Shown here piece after piece: positions 21,751 to 34,099 of a stretch of 64,000 nt of DNA (positions are counted from its first letter, which is position 1; each line of letters begins with the position of its first letter). The notes under the pieces are model-generated. The model was not told where the DNA came from and searched no databases. It worked only from the letters and a program-made list of their open reading frames with translations. The position numbers and the translations under genes are program-made. Source of the DNA: Bicyclus anynana (lineage: Eukaryota; Arthropoda; Insecta; Lepidoptera; Nymphalidae); the NCBI RefSeq assembly GCF_947172395.1, contig NC_069105.1:7268971-7332970 (forward strand), written 5' to 3'.

Positions 21751-23929
21751 ATGAATACTCGCAATTTATTTCGTGTTTTCAATAGACCGGTAATTTTAAA
21801 TTGTATCTGTAAAAGAGATAAAGGATACAAAATCGTACAACGTCCAGATCCGAAGACATTGAAAATGCCTAACCTAGCTGATGCGCCTAGTATTATGACG
21901 ATAATTAAAGAGAAACAGCGGTTGAACGGCCCTTTAACTGTCGCTGAATACATGCACATAGTGATCACTAATCCCACGGAAGGTTTATTTTATTAATTTT
22001 TTTTAGACACAGGCCTAGATAACGATTTTTGTTATCCTCCGGCGTATGGTCCTATAATAACTTTCACATTTCAAGGTTACTACGAGAAAAAGGATGTCAT
22101 TGGTGAAACTGGAGACTTTATAACATCTCCTGAAATCAGTCAGTTGTTTGGGGAAATATTGGCTGTTTGGTTTTATGCTGAAACACAGAAGATGAGTCCA
22201 GGCAAGCCTTTGCAGATTGTTGAATTGGGTCCAGGAAAAGCTACTCTTTTAATTGACATTTTGAGGGTAAGCAATTAAAAAAGCAAGTATGTCATTAAAT
22301 GATCTCTCCTAATGATGATCATTAGAAGAGACATATTTGGACTATTTTAGTTTAATTAATTTACCATTGTTGTCTATAATTTAGTGTTATCATAAACTAT
22401 TTGTTACTAAGTAAGTAAATAAAGGTTGGTATTATTTCAGGTGCTTAACCGTTATGGCTACAAAGCGCCAGACCTGACACTACATCTTGTAGAAATATCA
22501 ACAGCAATGCAAGTTGCACAAGCAAATAGACTTTGTGTATCACACAGAGAGACAGATTTGGAGAGTCCTCATAATCGGGAGGTAATACTGAATTACAAGA
22601 TTTTTAAAATTTCAATAATCATTTAATTTTCCATCATCTGCAATATCATACTCGTAGAAGTTTGTCTATATTTATGTTGACAATTTGAATTATTATGTAT
22701 ATATATGATTTGATATTTGTTTCAGGGTGAAACCGTGAGTGGTATTAAAGTATACTGGTATAATGACCTGAAGAAAGTACCAAACAACTTTTCTTGGTAC
22801 ATTGCCCATGAATTTTTTGATGTGTTACCAATTCATAAGTTTGAAGTAAGTTGACTTTTAATCTCAATGAACTTTAAAGAATCAATGTCTTATATGTTAG
22901 ACATGAATAATATGATGTGTTTTGTAATAGTTGTTCATTACAGAAAACAGAAGAAGGCTGGCGTGAAGTACTTATAGACCTTGACGAGAATGACAAATTA
23001 CGCTATAGAATATCAGCAAACGAAACACAAGCAACAAGAGTTCTAGTGAGACCTCCTCTTGATGCAGGAGACCGGAAGGCACTTGAGATAAGTCCAAGGA
23101 GTCTTGGTATTGCTAGACAACTAGCAAATAGAGTCGATCAATTTGGTGGGATAGCATTGATTGCTGATTATGGCCACACTGGGGAAAAGGAGGATACTTT
23201 TAGGGTAAGTGTTCTGAGATTGTTCACAATATTTGACTTTATAGATAGGTTCACGTGAGATATTGGTAACTGTAGTAAAATATTATGTTTAAAAATTATT
23301 AAAAATAATACTAACAGACGACTGTGTTCTCTGTTTCTAGGCATTTCACAAGCACAAAATTGTGGACCCATTGGAGAACCCAGGTATGGCAGATCTGACA
23401 GCAGATGTGGATTTTAGTCAACTAAGGTTAGCTGCGTCTATGACACCTGGGGATGAGAACTATGCGCTAGTTGTTGGACCAGTTGCGCAGATGGAGTTTT
23501 TACAACGAATGCAGGCAAACGCTAGACTACAAGTAAGATAATGTTATATTATATTATAAAGATAAAATCATTTTTTCAAGTAATACTTTCATTATATTAT
23601 ACTTATTTCATTATTAAATATTCTGTTAAACTCGGCTGAAAGTTTAAAATAATATGTAAGCTTAGCTAAAAGCAAAAGTTTTAAGCATTTACGTTTATTA
23701 TTTTGGGATAGCGTTATAATTGTATTTTTTTATACATTATAAATTGTTTCAGGTGTTAGTTGATAATGCCAAGACAGAAAATGATAAAGAAAAAATTGAA
23801 GCTGCGTACGATATGCTGGTAAACCCAACGAAAATGGGTGAAAGATTTAAATTTATGGCCTTTTATCCTTCAGGAATGGCGCAAATATTAGAAAAATACC
23901 CTCCATTGGGGTTTTCTACTCCTAAATAA
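21751..23929 (+). CDS. NDUFAF7: NDUFAF7 (MidA homologue), complex I assembly arginine methyltransferase, 437 aa
   Basis: Exons 21751-21982, 22076-22266, 22441-22581, 22726-22845, 22944-23204, 23341-23532 and 23753-23929 total 1314 nt with consistent phases. NDUFAF7 dimethylates an arginine of the NDUFS2 subunit in the mitochondrial matrix during complex I assembly. The basic N-terminus (MNTRNLFRVFNRP) fits a mitochondrial presequence. PLTVAEYMHIVITNP leads into GDFITSPEISQLFGE (about 90-104), then the SAM-binding VELGPGKATLL (126-136), and IAHEFFDVLPIHKFE, the family's EFFD.LP block; GGIALIADYGHTG follows. The length is close to human NDUFAF7 (441 aa). Motif I reads GPGKATL where GPGxGTL is usual, so one glycine is alanine. 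The first intron is only 93 bp, and reading through it would reach a stop after 81 codons. Confidence 0.95.
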
Positions 23930-23990
23930 TAAGAATATTGCCATTATACATGTTATTAGAATAGGTAAAATATTAATATAATAATACTGA

Positions 23991-23996
23991 AATAAA
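23991..23996 (+). terminator. Polyadenylation signal AATAAA of NDUFAF7
   Basis: AATAAA 62 nt past the TAA, followed by another overlapping copy. Confidence 0.6.
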
Positions 23997-24024
23997 TAAA
24001 TATTTCTCATTAATTTTTAAATAC

Positions 24025-24150
24025 CTATTCATCATTATCAGCCTATTTTAACAGCCCACTACATGGCCAGGCCTCTCTTTTAATAGGATATGGAGTTTGT
24101 ACCTTGCATACTGCTCCAATTGCTTGGCGGGAATAGGGCAATAATGGTAT
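24025..24150. repeat. Dispersed repeat fragment
   Basis: CATCATTATCAGCCTATTTT, then GGCCAGGCCTCTC and CTGCTCCAATTGCTTGGCGG. Related text is at 7265-7370 and 1083-1130. Probably the end of an old retroelement. Confidence 0.4.
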
Positions 24151-25194
24151 TAATAAAAATAATGGTATGAAGCAATGACAATGATCAATGAGAAGGGACA
24201 GAACATTATATTCTTAAAGATTTCAATAGATAGCTCCTCCCCATAGAAATAGTACGATCAACGATGCTCCCCACAAAATCCATCGACCACTGTATCGTGT
24301 ATCTGACTGTATCATTGTAACATAGACTTCCTTTGACATCTATTCAACTTCTTTCAACTGAAGTTTAGCGGTCAAGTGTAGACACAGATTAATAGTGTGT
24401 AGCGAACTCTTCCGGTCTTTGGCATTTATATAACCATTTGTACCGAATCGTAAATCTATATATATAACGTATAACATATTCTTTAAGAAATAATAGGCAT
24501 GTGATCAAAGATCGAAACTATCGAAAGACCGATATTTGTAATTAACATTTACCTGAAAATCTCTACTCTACGGAAAAAGTCGATGTTTGCGATATTTAAT
24601 TTTGTAACACCAAAATAAATTAAAACTGTTGAATATTTTGAAAATATAAGGGGCCTAATTGTCTAACGCAAACGATTGAATTTGACAATTGAAATCGTAC
24701 GTTTTTACTTGTCAAACGGCTATTTCGGATTGTGTAAGCCAATGGAAAGCCATCGGTTGGGCATAGTTTGTTCATTACGATTAGATCGTTATTTTTATAC
24801 GAAGAGTGAATGATTTGTTAAGATTTGACAGTTATTTGCGATTGTCTTCGAATTGTGTAAAGTTTTATGGTCATGGCTTATGTCAAAAACTTACGATGGG
24901 TCTTGAGTCACCTTTGATCGTAAAACGGACAAATTGTGGATGTCCAAAATTCCAAAATAATAATTTATATTTTGTTAAATATCTAAAATTAATATTTTTT
25001 TCCATTCTAAATCTCTCAATTCAGTCTCCCCGTCCACAGTTAGCATTTTTAGGACGAAACTTTGCGAAGTGTTTTGTTTGTAAACAATGAACTCTGTTAA
25101 AAAAGAGTAATAAATAATATATTCTTTGCAATGAACCTATAAAGTCAAAACAATGAAGTTAATTGAGTGCTATTAATCGATTTATATAGGATGC

Positions 25195-25400
25195 TGAGAC
25201 TTGGACTCTGAGAGAAAGTGAGAAAAAGAATATACACGCTCTAGAAATATGTTGAAGAAGAATGCTTGAATATCCTGGACACAGTCTCACTCCTCCAAGA
25301 ACTGGGGATCAAACAGCATCTTTCTTCCAGCATCCAATGTCTTCTTACACACACTTTCTTTGGACGTACCAGAGAAAGAGACGATAAGTCCATAGAGCGA
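25195..25400 (+). mobile_element. RTE-type LINE fragment
   Basis: The frame reads DAETWTLRESEKKNIHALEI, then a stop, then RRMLEYPG, a conserved thumb-region text of RTE LINE polymerases. It is broken by a stop and diverged. Confidence 0.6.
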
Positions 25401-27149
25401 CATAAACTCAATACCTACGATATTTAATACCATACCATGTTTTAGATTTTTGCGACATCTTGCATGTTGTTGTATCCAATGTGTTGGGATCTGTGTTCCA
25501 GGGCTTATGTGTGTGGTTTAGTTAAGTTTGCTGGTTATTAATCAAAAAGGAATCGAATTTCATTTTTAAAATTATGATTATGGCGAACGAACTCTTTCGT
25601 CATCGCTCATAGGTACATTTACATTTTCCATTGGTGCATGCCCACCCTAGGAATCCTAGGATTCTGAGCTACCGAATAGGAATAGGAAATAATAGTAGAT
25701 AAGCCAATGGGTGGGAGTAGAATAGGATAGGAATAGGGAATGAGTCAAAGCGAAGCTTGTCTGTCTGCTATATTATCTTAGTACACAAACTACACTTACA
25801 TTGAGACTAAATGTTGATGTGTGTATTTTATAATATGCTCAATATTAACAATTTTGCTTTACAGAATATTTGGAATATAACTGCAGACTCCAATATTACA
25901 AAAAACACCTGCAATACAATAGAATAACATATTGGTGTTCTGAAGAAAAGATGGCAAAGGCTTTTAGCTGATAGGACATTGTACTGATGACCCTGTTATC
26001 TGGTCAAATCATAAATGTGTGTGTATTATCAAAATATTTGCATAGATTGTGAAATGCTGATGATATTTGATTTGGTCTTTGATATTTGAAAATAAAAGAA
26101 TACTTACTTCGCTGAGTTTGTTTTTTGTAGTCTTTTCCAAAACTAAAGCTTTCAGTTTAACATTCTACTATTAATATTTTTTTTTACCATTACAATAATT
26201 AAATAAATTATTCAAAAAAGTGTAGTTGTAAAAAATACATTTATAATACCTGTGTATGTTCACCCCCTGCAGTTTCACCCACATAATTCCTGTTCCCGTG
26301 GGAAGGAATACATGGCCTATAATACTCAAATGTGGATTTTTATTGGTAAAATAATCTTCAACATTGGTTCAGTAGGTCCAGTGTTTACCCCTACAATCTC
26401 ACAAACTGTATCTTTTTATTACAGTATCTTGACTACTAGTATTCTAAGAATTATGAAAATGACACCTCTGAGGGTGAAATAGGGGTTGGAAGTTTATAAA
26501 AAAAAGATTTTTTAAGTTTATTTATTATAATAATAATAAATACAGTAAACATAGACTTTCAGTTAGACATTTTTTAAACCCTGAAACCACAAAGCTTAAA
26601 AATAATCAAATATATACTTCTCATCCAAACAGTCAGCCTGTATAGTACTTGCAGACACTGTTTTGATGATTAGTATATTTTCTTAAATCAGAAAAACGAG
26701 TCATCATCATGGATCAGTCATCAATCATGGATTCAGCCCTGCCCACTGTACTTGACAACATATTGGCCATACTTAAATGTTAAAGCATGTTTATTTTTAA
26801 ATATGTTTTACCGTAAATAAATTATTACAGATGCTATCTTTCTAACAGCTAGCAGGATAGGTACAATGAAGTTACACACTAAATAATCAAATTTATTTTA
26901 TAATTAACAAAAATGAGTAAGAATATAGATGGATGGCTGACATAGAGAGCTCCTGGAATTAGACACACACACACACCACATAATTCTTAAGCTGGCTCAG
27001 CTAGTCAGTCTTGTTGTCAAAGCACTCATCTTCATGTCTCTGAGTCAATATCAGTGGTTCATCATAATGGTCTGTTCATAATAATCAATTTAGTTTGAAA
27101 TTAAAAAAAAAAATTAATCTTTCATACTAAAAGTTAGATAGAATCTTTG

Positions 27150-27448
27150 AGAGGAAAACATTAGCAGTGGTGTCCTGGGTTTGATCCCTGGCTGGGCCGA
27201 TTGAGGTTTTCTCAATTGGTCTAGGTCTGGCTGGTGGGAGGCTTCGGCCAGTTACCACCTTACTGGCAAAGACCTACCACTAAGCGATTTAGCATTCCGG
27301 TACGATGCCATGTAGAAACCAAAAGGGGTGTGGATTGTCTTACTACTCCTAACAAGTTAGCCCGTTACCATCATAGATTACATCATCACTTACCATCAGG
27401 TGAGATTGTAGTCAAGGGCTAACTTGTAAAGAATAAAAAAAAAAACCT
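27150..27448 (+). mobile_element. SINE-A copy, head degraded
   Basis: B-box region TCCTGGGTTTGATCCCTGG, the full body and an A-rich tail at about 27436-27446. A more degenerate second copy follows at about 27515-27650. Confidence 0.7.
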
Positions 27449-27514
27449 GCTCCAATGTGGATTGGTAGTTATGGTGTTAATATACCACTATCAGATGTTA
27501 ATGATAATTAATGT

Positions 27515-27650
27515 TCCGAAGGTCCTGTGTTTGATCCCCGGCTGGACCAATTGAGACTTACGGCCAAGCAATTTAGCATTCCGGTGTGATGACGTGTAGC
27601 AACTGAAAGGGTTGTGGATTTTCAGTTTAAATTGTAAAGAATAAAAAATA
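27515..27650 (+). mobile_element. SINE-A copy, degenerate and internally deleted
   Basis: GTGTTTGATCCCCGGCTGG, then TTTAGCATTCCGGTGTGATG and an AATTGTAAAGAATAAAAAAT-like tail. Confidence 0.6.
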
Positions 27651-29599
27651 AAATATAACAGTAACATTTTGCTCTCAGTAGAGGATTTTGAATGGTATAT
27701 CTAAATGCCTAGATAAACTAACTCTGTGAACCCATTGTAATTATGACACTGTTGTTGGCTGGTGAAGGAATAAAACACCCTAAAGAGCTAGAGAACTGTT
27801 CAAATCCTTTAATAATAAGTCTGTTTGTGAAGTGACTAATCACACACTTAGGTAAACCTATGTATATTAGTGCCGATTCATACGAGACTTAGAGATTAAC
27901 ACTGGGATAAAAATAACATGCGGACTTTTCTAAGAGACAGAGGAAATGCCCACTCTCTCCTTTTGCGCAGCCCGGATGTGCTAAATACTTCCAAACAAAG
28001 AAATTACTGGTATAACTAGTGCAGGGACAAGCAGCAAGTAGTAGACAAGCAGCGCGATCACTTATTAATCGGGCATTGTTGATTGTTCTTCAGTTGGCCA
28101 ACTGTAAGTTAACCACTTGTAGTTACGCTAACCACCTTAGCCCTGCCTTGCCTGAGTTAAGGGTTGTTTTAATGAGAAACTTCTTAAGAAATGGACATCG
28201 ACAAAATTAGATAGAGGTAGTTTTTCTTTTTTGTTTACTTTTATATTTTTGATTAACAATAACACAAACGAAGTAAACTTTGCTCCTAAGATCACTATAA
28301 TTTAGTAAAACTTTGCTCAATTTCTAAATTCTCTTTAAAACCTGAAAAATAAAAACTTTGTTTTGTTTATAAAATTTAAATTTCTAATCCACAGGTTATT
28401 AATATGCTATGTTTCACCACAGACTAATAGGATACCCCGTTTTTTTGACACTAGCCTACACAGACAACAGGGAGATTACCAAATAGTCCAAATAGCCCTT
28501 GGTTAAATTCGTTAATTGCGTTTTGTTACTTGAGTTGCATGTACCATTTTCTCACGCTATTGTCTTCAATAGTAGATATTTGTCGTGAAATTTAATGCTT
28601 GTTTAATGTTTTAAACAAAATACATAAAACTTTGTTAAAATATATGCATTATTATGGAGTTTGACATAAATTTGATAATATTATTAACGATAGTTTCACT
28701 ATCGTTTTGCATAAACAATACGCAATCTTCATGAATGATTTCAGTTCATCGTTCACCATCCGGTCTTCATATAATGAACTAAATTAGACAATACCAATGT
28801 AAAGTTACGATTGATCGTTGATCGTAGCCGATCGTATGAACTTTACGATCAATGAAGTCCGTTAGACAATTAGGCCCAAGTATTTTAAAGTTGAACTTCT
28901 ATCCAAATTAATGGCACAGATACAAAATATTTCAAAAGATATTTTCGGATATTTTTCACGCTGCTACGAAATGTCAAAATCATAAAATCTTAGTGGATTT
29001 GTGCCAGAGAAATCTAGCAGATGTGAAAAATTGTGATGTTCACGGTGTATAAAACCAATGATATTAAACACTTTGTGTGCTGATAAAAGTGTATCTCGAA
29101 CATTTGTTGGTGCACACCTTCTTGGAGCAACAATAGGACTTGAAGTTGATGATTTAACATTTTCGTTAGGTGAGGTTGAATTTTCTTTTGTTGCTATAAT
29201 TTCGTCGCAATTCACTGATACGTACCCGTAATAAACTTTGATGTCGAAACTTATCTTGGTAACAACAGTTTGGTAACGTTCCGCCTTAAATTAGGGCTCC
29301 ATTTAACAAATAAATCGTGATATTTTTATACAATCGGTTTCGTGTTATCGTAGTTAAATAGGTACGATCTCAGGTACGATATCTAGCAGTCTACTCGAAT
29401 TACTATTCTCTAGTAAAAAAATTAAAAAAAAAACATTAAAACCCTATTCAATTATTTTGAGCACATTTACGTTACACTATTTTTATTTATTTATTGTACC
29501 TTCATGTCCTGGAAATAATGTTTTGATTTGCAAGTCTTAATATTTGTACGAAAATTTATAGATTTGTTGATATTATGATAATATGATCAAACTTTTGAT
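27651..29599. other. Intergenic DNA without a recognised gene
   Basis: Contains the right end of the 4.2-kb segment. A minus-strand open frame of 83 codons (28964-29215) has no recognisable domain and no clear splice partner. Otherwise nothing specific. Confidence 0.45.
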
Positions 29600-29637
29600 A
29601 TATAACCTCAATATTCAGTTGAATATTGAGGTTATAT
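29600..29637. repeat. Perfect 18-bp hairpin with 2-nt loop
   Basis: 29600-29617 (ATATAACCTCAATATTCA) is exactly complementary to 29620-29637. Confidence 0.75.
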
Positions 29638-29867
29638 TAAAGGAATATAATAAAGGAAGGAAAGAAAGAAAGATATAATGCTTAATGTACATTGGTTACA
29701 TGCCTCATTCCTGTAGGGATAGTTAGAGACAAAATTCATCTAGTTACTACAATTCTTTCATTCCCTTTGCTTTCACTTTCATCCATTCTTTCATACAAGT
29801 TTGTCAGTCAAGAGTGCTCTTGACCTGGCCATTATTAAGAAATCTAAAGAAAAACTAAGTATTTCTC

Positions 29868-30045
29868 ATGAATCCCGTGGGAACCATGGATTTTTCTGGC
29901 ATGAAAAGTAGCCCTGTGTTAATCCAGAGTAAAATCTATTTCCATTCCAAAATTTGAGCTAAATCACTTCAGTAGCCGCAACATAAAGGATGAACAAACA
30001 TACTTACACACACACACTAACTTTTGCTTTTATAATATTAGTATG
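29868..30045 (-). mobile_element. Helitron-like/dispersed element, same family as 43738
   Basis: CCCGTGGGAACCATGGATTT, TGTTAATCCAGAGTAAAATC and a TTTATAATATTAGTATGATG end. The sequence matches 43775-43950 and 40140-40310. It lacks the ACTAGCGGACGCCCGCG end. Confidence 0.55.
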
Positions 30046-30184
30046 ATGAATGTGTGCTTGTTTTAAATGTTTTTTAATATTGAGTTTATTACTAAAAACT
30101 AACCCCTTGCATTTTTGTGTATTAAATAATGAACTCTTGCTTTAGGCAAAGAAAGTATCATTATATTACAACCCTTCTCAATAT

Positions 30185-30423
30185 GTACTGTTTACCAACA
30201 AATAAGTTGAAAATGAAGGTAGCAAACATATAATTTCATAACTTATTTATTTAAATTTATGTTTTTTTTTTGTTTATACACAAATAATATATTAACTATA
30301 TGTTCTAAGATTATTAATCGAATTTATATTTATTAATTTAAGAACAAGTAAACTATAATTATTTTTAGCAGTGAAATGATGTGATTTATACCCTCATTTT
30401 TAATTTGTTTGTTGGTAAACAGT
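30185..30423. mobile_element. MITE-2 copy, 239 bp
   Basis: TACTGTTTACCAACAAATAA at the left and its near-perfect complement at the right (about 30-bp inverted repeat). Confidence 0.7.
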
Positions 30424-30512
30424 ACACATGGATGAGGGCAGTAGCACAGATAGATGTGAGTGTATCACTGAGACATAGTGGTTTGATCCTTGCCCTATGG
30501 ATTATTGATGTA

Positions 30513-30550
30513 CCAATTGCTAACAGTCTTTTCTGACTGTTAGCAATTGG
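30513..30550. repeat. Perfect 16-bp hairpin
   Basis: CCAATTGCTAACAGTC at 30513-30528 is complementary to 30535-30550, loop TTTTCT. Confidence 0.7.
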
Positions 30551-31028
30551 AGGATAACAGGAATATTGGTCATATTTATTAAAAAAAAAAACAAATGAAT
30601 AGTACAGACACAAAAAAATAAAACAAGTTGTCATTTGAACTTTGTTGTTATGAATTCTCAATTTGTTTGTATTGTATGGGTATTCTGAAATCTGTAGATG
30701 TTGTAAGCAATTTATTTGTTAACCAAATCTTCATTGTTAGATCTCAACATAGTCTGGTTCACAAAGACTACAGAAAGGTTTAAGAGGGAAACACTGTTGA
30801 GAACCAGTGAACCTGTGTCCTACACCACAGGAATTGGGTGGAATAGTTGCTATTTATGGACTGATCACCCATCTGACCTCATAAGACGTCTCCTCTATAT
30901 AAGATAGACATAACAATGGGCACTATAATCACTAAATCTACCTATTTTTAACCAACTACAGGCAATGACAAAACAACAGATAATGGTTCTCAGGCAACAT
31001 CATAACACTGTCTTTGCTAGCAACAACT

Positions 31029-31670
31029 ATATTAAAGCCAAACTCAATGTGGAATGTTTATCAACAAACAAATTAAAAATAAGCATATAAATCACTAGTA
31101 ATTTTTCACCTCATAATAATTTTAATGACAATAAATTAGATTCATCATCATCATTATCATATTCGGCTCACTGCTGCGCTCAGGTCTCCTCTCAAAATGA
31201 GATGGGTCAGGCCAATAGTCCAACACTCTGGCCCAATGCGGATTGGCAGACTTCACGCACGCAGAGAATTAAGAAAATCCTCTGGTATGTAGGTTTCATC
31301 ATGATGTTTTTCCTTCACCGTTTGAGACATGTGATATTTAATTTCTTAAAATGCACACCACTGAAAAGTTGGAGGTGCATGCCTCAGACCAGATTCAAAC
31401 TTACACCCTCCGGAATCTGAGGCAGAAGCCACTGGGCTATCACGGTTCTAGATAAATTAGATTAATAAACCTAGAACAAAATATCTTTTGAATAACATTT
31501 TGTAAAAAAAAGCAGTAACATTTTATAAAAAAAATACAATTAATAAAATAAGGTATGATGATGTTTGATGATGATGAGGTAGAAAATGCAGGTCATTATG
31601 TATTTTCTACCTTCATTTTTAATTTGTTTGTTGACAAACATTCCACTTCGAATTTGGCTTTACTATAGGT
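31029..31670. mobile_element. MITE-2-related element with long TIRs, containing SINE-B
   Basis: The left end runs from TATTAAAGCCAAACTCAATG through GGAATGTTTATCAACAAAC; the right end is its complement over about 50 bp with a few mismatches. A minus-strand SINE-B at 31144-31450 lies inside. A left-end-only relative is at about 56711-56820. Confidence 0.65.
31144..31450 (-). mobile_element. SINE-B, minus strand, nested
   Basis: Complement of the SINE-B tail (ATATTCGGCTCACTGC) to its head (GGGCTATCACGG). Full length, inserted in the MITE-2-related element. Confidence 0.7.
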
Positions 31671-32483
31671 CAACAATTTCTTAAGTCACCGTGATGTGGG
31701 TTCCATCACAGTTGATAGAAAACTGGAAATTGTTCACTGGAAAATAGTGAAAATACCCTTTTCCAGTAGTAGGTAGCAAACCTACAGCTGTGTACACTAA
31801 GCAAAGTCACAAGCCACTGCTCCAGTCTTCTTCCTTCTGGGCTGTTTCCGCACTTGGCCATGTGTTTGATCATAGTACCTGTTCACTTGTACATGCACTG
31901 CTCCAATATGGTTAAATCAAACAATGAAAAACCACTCAGCTTTATTTTATTAGTATACTCGTAGATAACAAAGAATTATTAATAACATTAAAAGATCTCA
32001 AAGACTAATGTTATTGGAATAATAATTTGATACAGTAAGTTCAGTTATCAATTTGGATTTATTGGGTCTCCATACATTGCTAGATAAAAACAACATTAAA
32101 TGCTACTGTTTTATTTTTTTTATTACTGTGTTTTCCCAAAATCTCTTAGCAAAGTAATTATGTGTATTGTCTTACTAATATGAAATTGTATTTGGTACTA
32201 TTGGAACCCTGTGACTCTGTTCACACAGTTGAAGCGAAAGTTTGTGTGTGTGTATATTTGGCACACCTTCACTCTGCAAGTAAAAAAAATTGGCATAAAT
32301 TATGAAATAACACATGGACTTTTTATTCCAGAAACTATAATATAACAACACCCTACAATCAATAGAAGTGGAGCATCAATGAAAAATGTGGAAAAAATGG
32401 GAAAATATATTCTTTTTAAAGTTTCTGTTGAGAGTTCTTAAAAAAATCCACACCAGCATAATTATTTTATTATTATTATTTTG

Positions 32484-32702
32484 GCTGGTGGGAGGCTTCG
32501 GTTGTGGCTAGTTACCACCCTACCGACAAAGACGTACCGCCAAGCGATTTAGCGTTCCGGTACGATGTCGTGTAGAAACCGAAAGGAGTGTGGATTTTCA
32601 TCCTCCGCCTAACAAGTTAGCCCGCTTCCATCTTAGACTGCATCATCACCATCAGGTGAGTTTGTAGTCAAGGGCTAACTTGTAAAGAATAAAAAAAAAA
32701 AA
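32484..32702 (+). mobile_element. SINE-A 3' part
   Basis: Starts in the body at GGCTGGTGGGAGGCTTCGG and ends in an A run at about 32691-32702. The head is absent. Confidence 0.7.
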
Positions 32703-33234
32703 ATGTTTCTCTTGCAAGGTCCCGACGTAAGAAAGAGGGTGATATATGTTTGTTGTGGTAGTGTATAAGTATGTCTGTGGTATCAATAGTAGCAACTCTT
32801 TTTTTCTTTCTTTCTATACTTTGCAAGAAATTTTCTTCACATATCCGATTGATTTGTTTGTTTTTTCTTTTTAGGGGTTTATTTCGAGTTGGCAATTACT
32901 TGAAATTTTTAAGAGAGACACATATCTTAGCATTTCTTTAGATTCACGGGTACAGATTTGAAACTTACATACATTTTATATGAAGTAGTTCATATTACAT
33001 CCATGATCTGTGTCCTGTGTGCCTTGTCCGGGTCTGTCTTATAATGTCTTGGCTCATCCGGGCACAGCCTGGTCTAACTGGATATAACTCATCCCTAATG
33101 ATCCTATATGTCAACACTTCCCTTGTCTTGTGTTGATTCCCTGCAGCTTTTGCCTAGGACAAAAATTTATTCTTCTTTATAGTCCGAGAAGCACAGGCAA
33201 GAAGACGAGAGACACCTGGAGTGTTTCACATCTA

Positions 33235-33765
33235 TCTATACTAATATTATAAAGAGGTATTGTGTGTTGGTTAGTTTGTAAGGTTGTACGGGTAATCTCT
33301 GGATCTACTATATTAGAACGAGTATCCAAAGCTGCTCTAATTGGATCTTACCAAATTTGGATAGGTAGGGAGAACAACACAAGCAGAGAAGGGGAGTGTT
33401 GATCGATCGTCAAGGAATTCCTTAACCCTACATCCAGTAGTCAGTCCTGGACTTTGCTGGGTGTTTTTCTCTCTATCACGCGATGGACCCGGCACCTGCA
33501 CGGTGAATCCATGGAATGCTACGATATTCCTCTCAATTTTGATAGGACCATAACACGAAGAGTCTCTTAATGGAGTGACCTTTAACTTAAAACATTCTTA
33601 ACTGTGAAAAATTCAGTTTATAGTCAAGCGACTGATCACTGATAGATGTAACTGAACACAAAAAAAACAATCGATTTTGATGATTTTTTTTAACCAATAG
33701 GAAGCTATTTAACCCCGTATTCACTACCAGTACATGGGCGAAACCGCGGGGCGTCTGCTAGTGAT
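33235..33765 (+). mobile_element. Helitron-like element carrying a second repeat
   Basis: Starts TCTATACTAATATTATAAAG and ends GGGGCGTCTGCTAG|T. Its middle (about 33310-33530) is a separate repeat with GGACCCGGCACCTGCACGG and GGAATTCCTTAACCCTAC, found in opposite orientation at 51430-51640 and 62320-62470. Confidence 0.5.
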
Positions 33766-33994
33766 ATTAATAAGCTGTCAATGAAGTTGGTGAGAAGTGA
33801 GACCGTATTATATTTGCATGGGCTTACGTCATAGTGCTCCGTGTGTAAATGTCGTGTGTTGACACCAACTGACTCACCGTCTATGCACTAAGTTATTATC
33901 TATATGTACTATTATTATAAAGCGGAAGAGTATGTTTGTATGATTAGCTAAACGCACTAATTTTTAAACCTACGAGACGTATTGTAAAAAATAT

Positions 33995-34090
33995 TTTTGA
34001 ATTGAAGAGGCCCAGGATTGTGATGTTTGGAAGTCCTTACAAAAGGCCTATGTCCTGCAGTGGACGTCCATCGGCTGATATGATGATTAA
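33995..34090 (+). mobile_element. RTE-type LINE extreme 3' end
   Basis: GAGGCCCAGGATTGTGATGT, then GTCCTGCAGTGGACGTCCAT and a GATGATGA end, matching the 3' end of the fragment at 13628. Confidence 0.55.
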
Positions 34091-34099
34091 GCACAGGAC

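Larger units (their letters stand above)
24651..28877. mobile_element. 4.2-kb segment bounded by perfect 18-bp inverted repeats
   Basis: GGGCCTAATTGTCTAACG at 24651-24668 is matched by its exact complement at 28860-28877. AAG flanks both ends (24648-24650, 28878-28880), a possible 3-bp target duplication. No transposase was recognised inside. The interior holds an RTE LINE fragment (25195), a Helitron-like piece (about 26200-26500) and two SINE-A copies (27150, 27515). Either a decayed DNA transposon enlarged by later insertions, or two separate MITE ends. Confidence 0.5.

Noticed and set aside
21751..21996. 81-codon stand-alone protein
   Set aside because: It reads through a 93-bp intron; splicing at 21982/22076 restores the conserved NPTEGYY...GDF text of NDUFAF7.
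28964..29215. 83-codon minus-strand frame in the intergenic region
   Set aside because: No domain recognised, no splice partner or promoter seen; length is within chance for AT-rich DNA.
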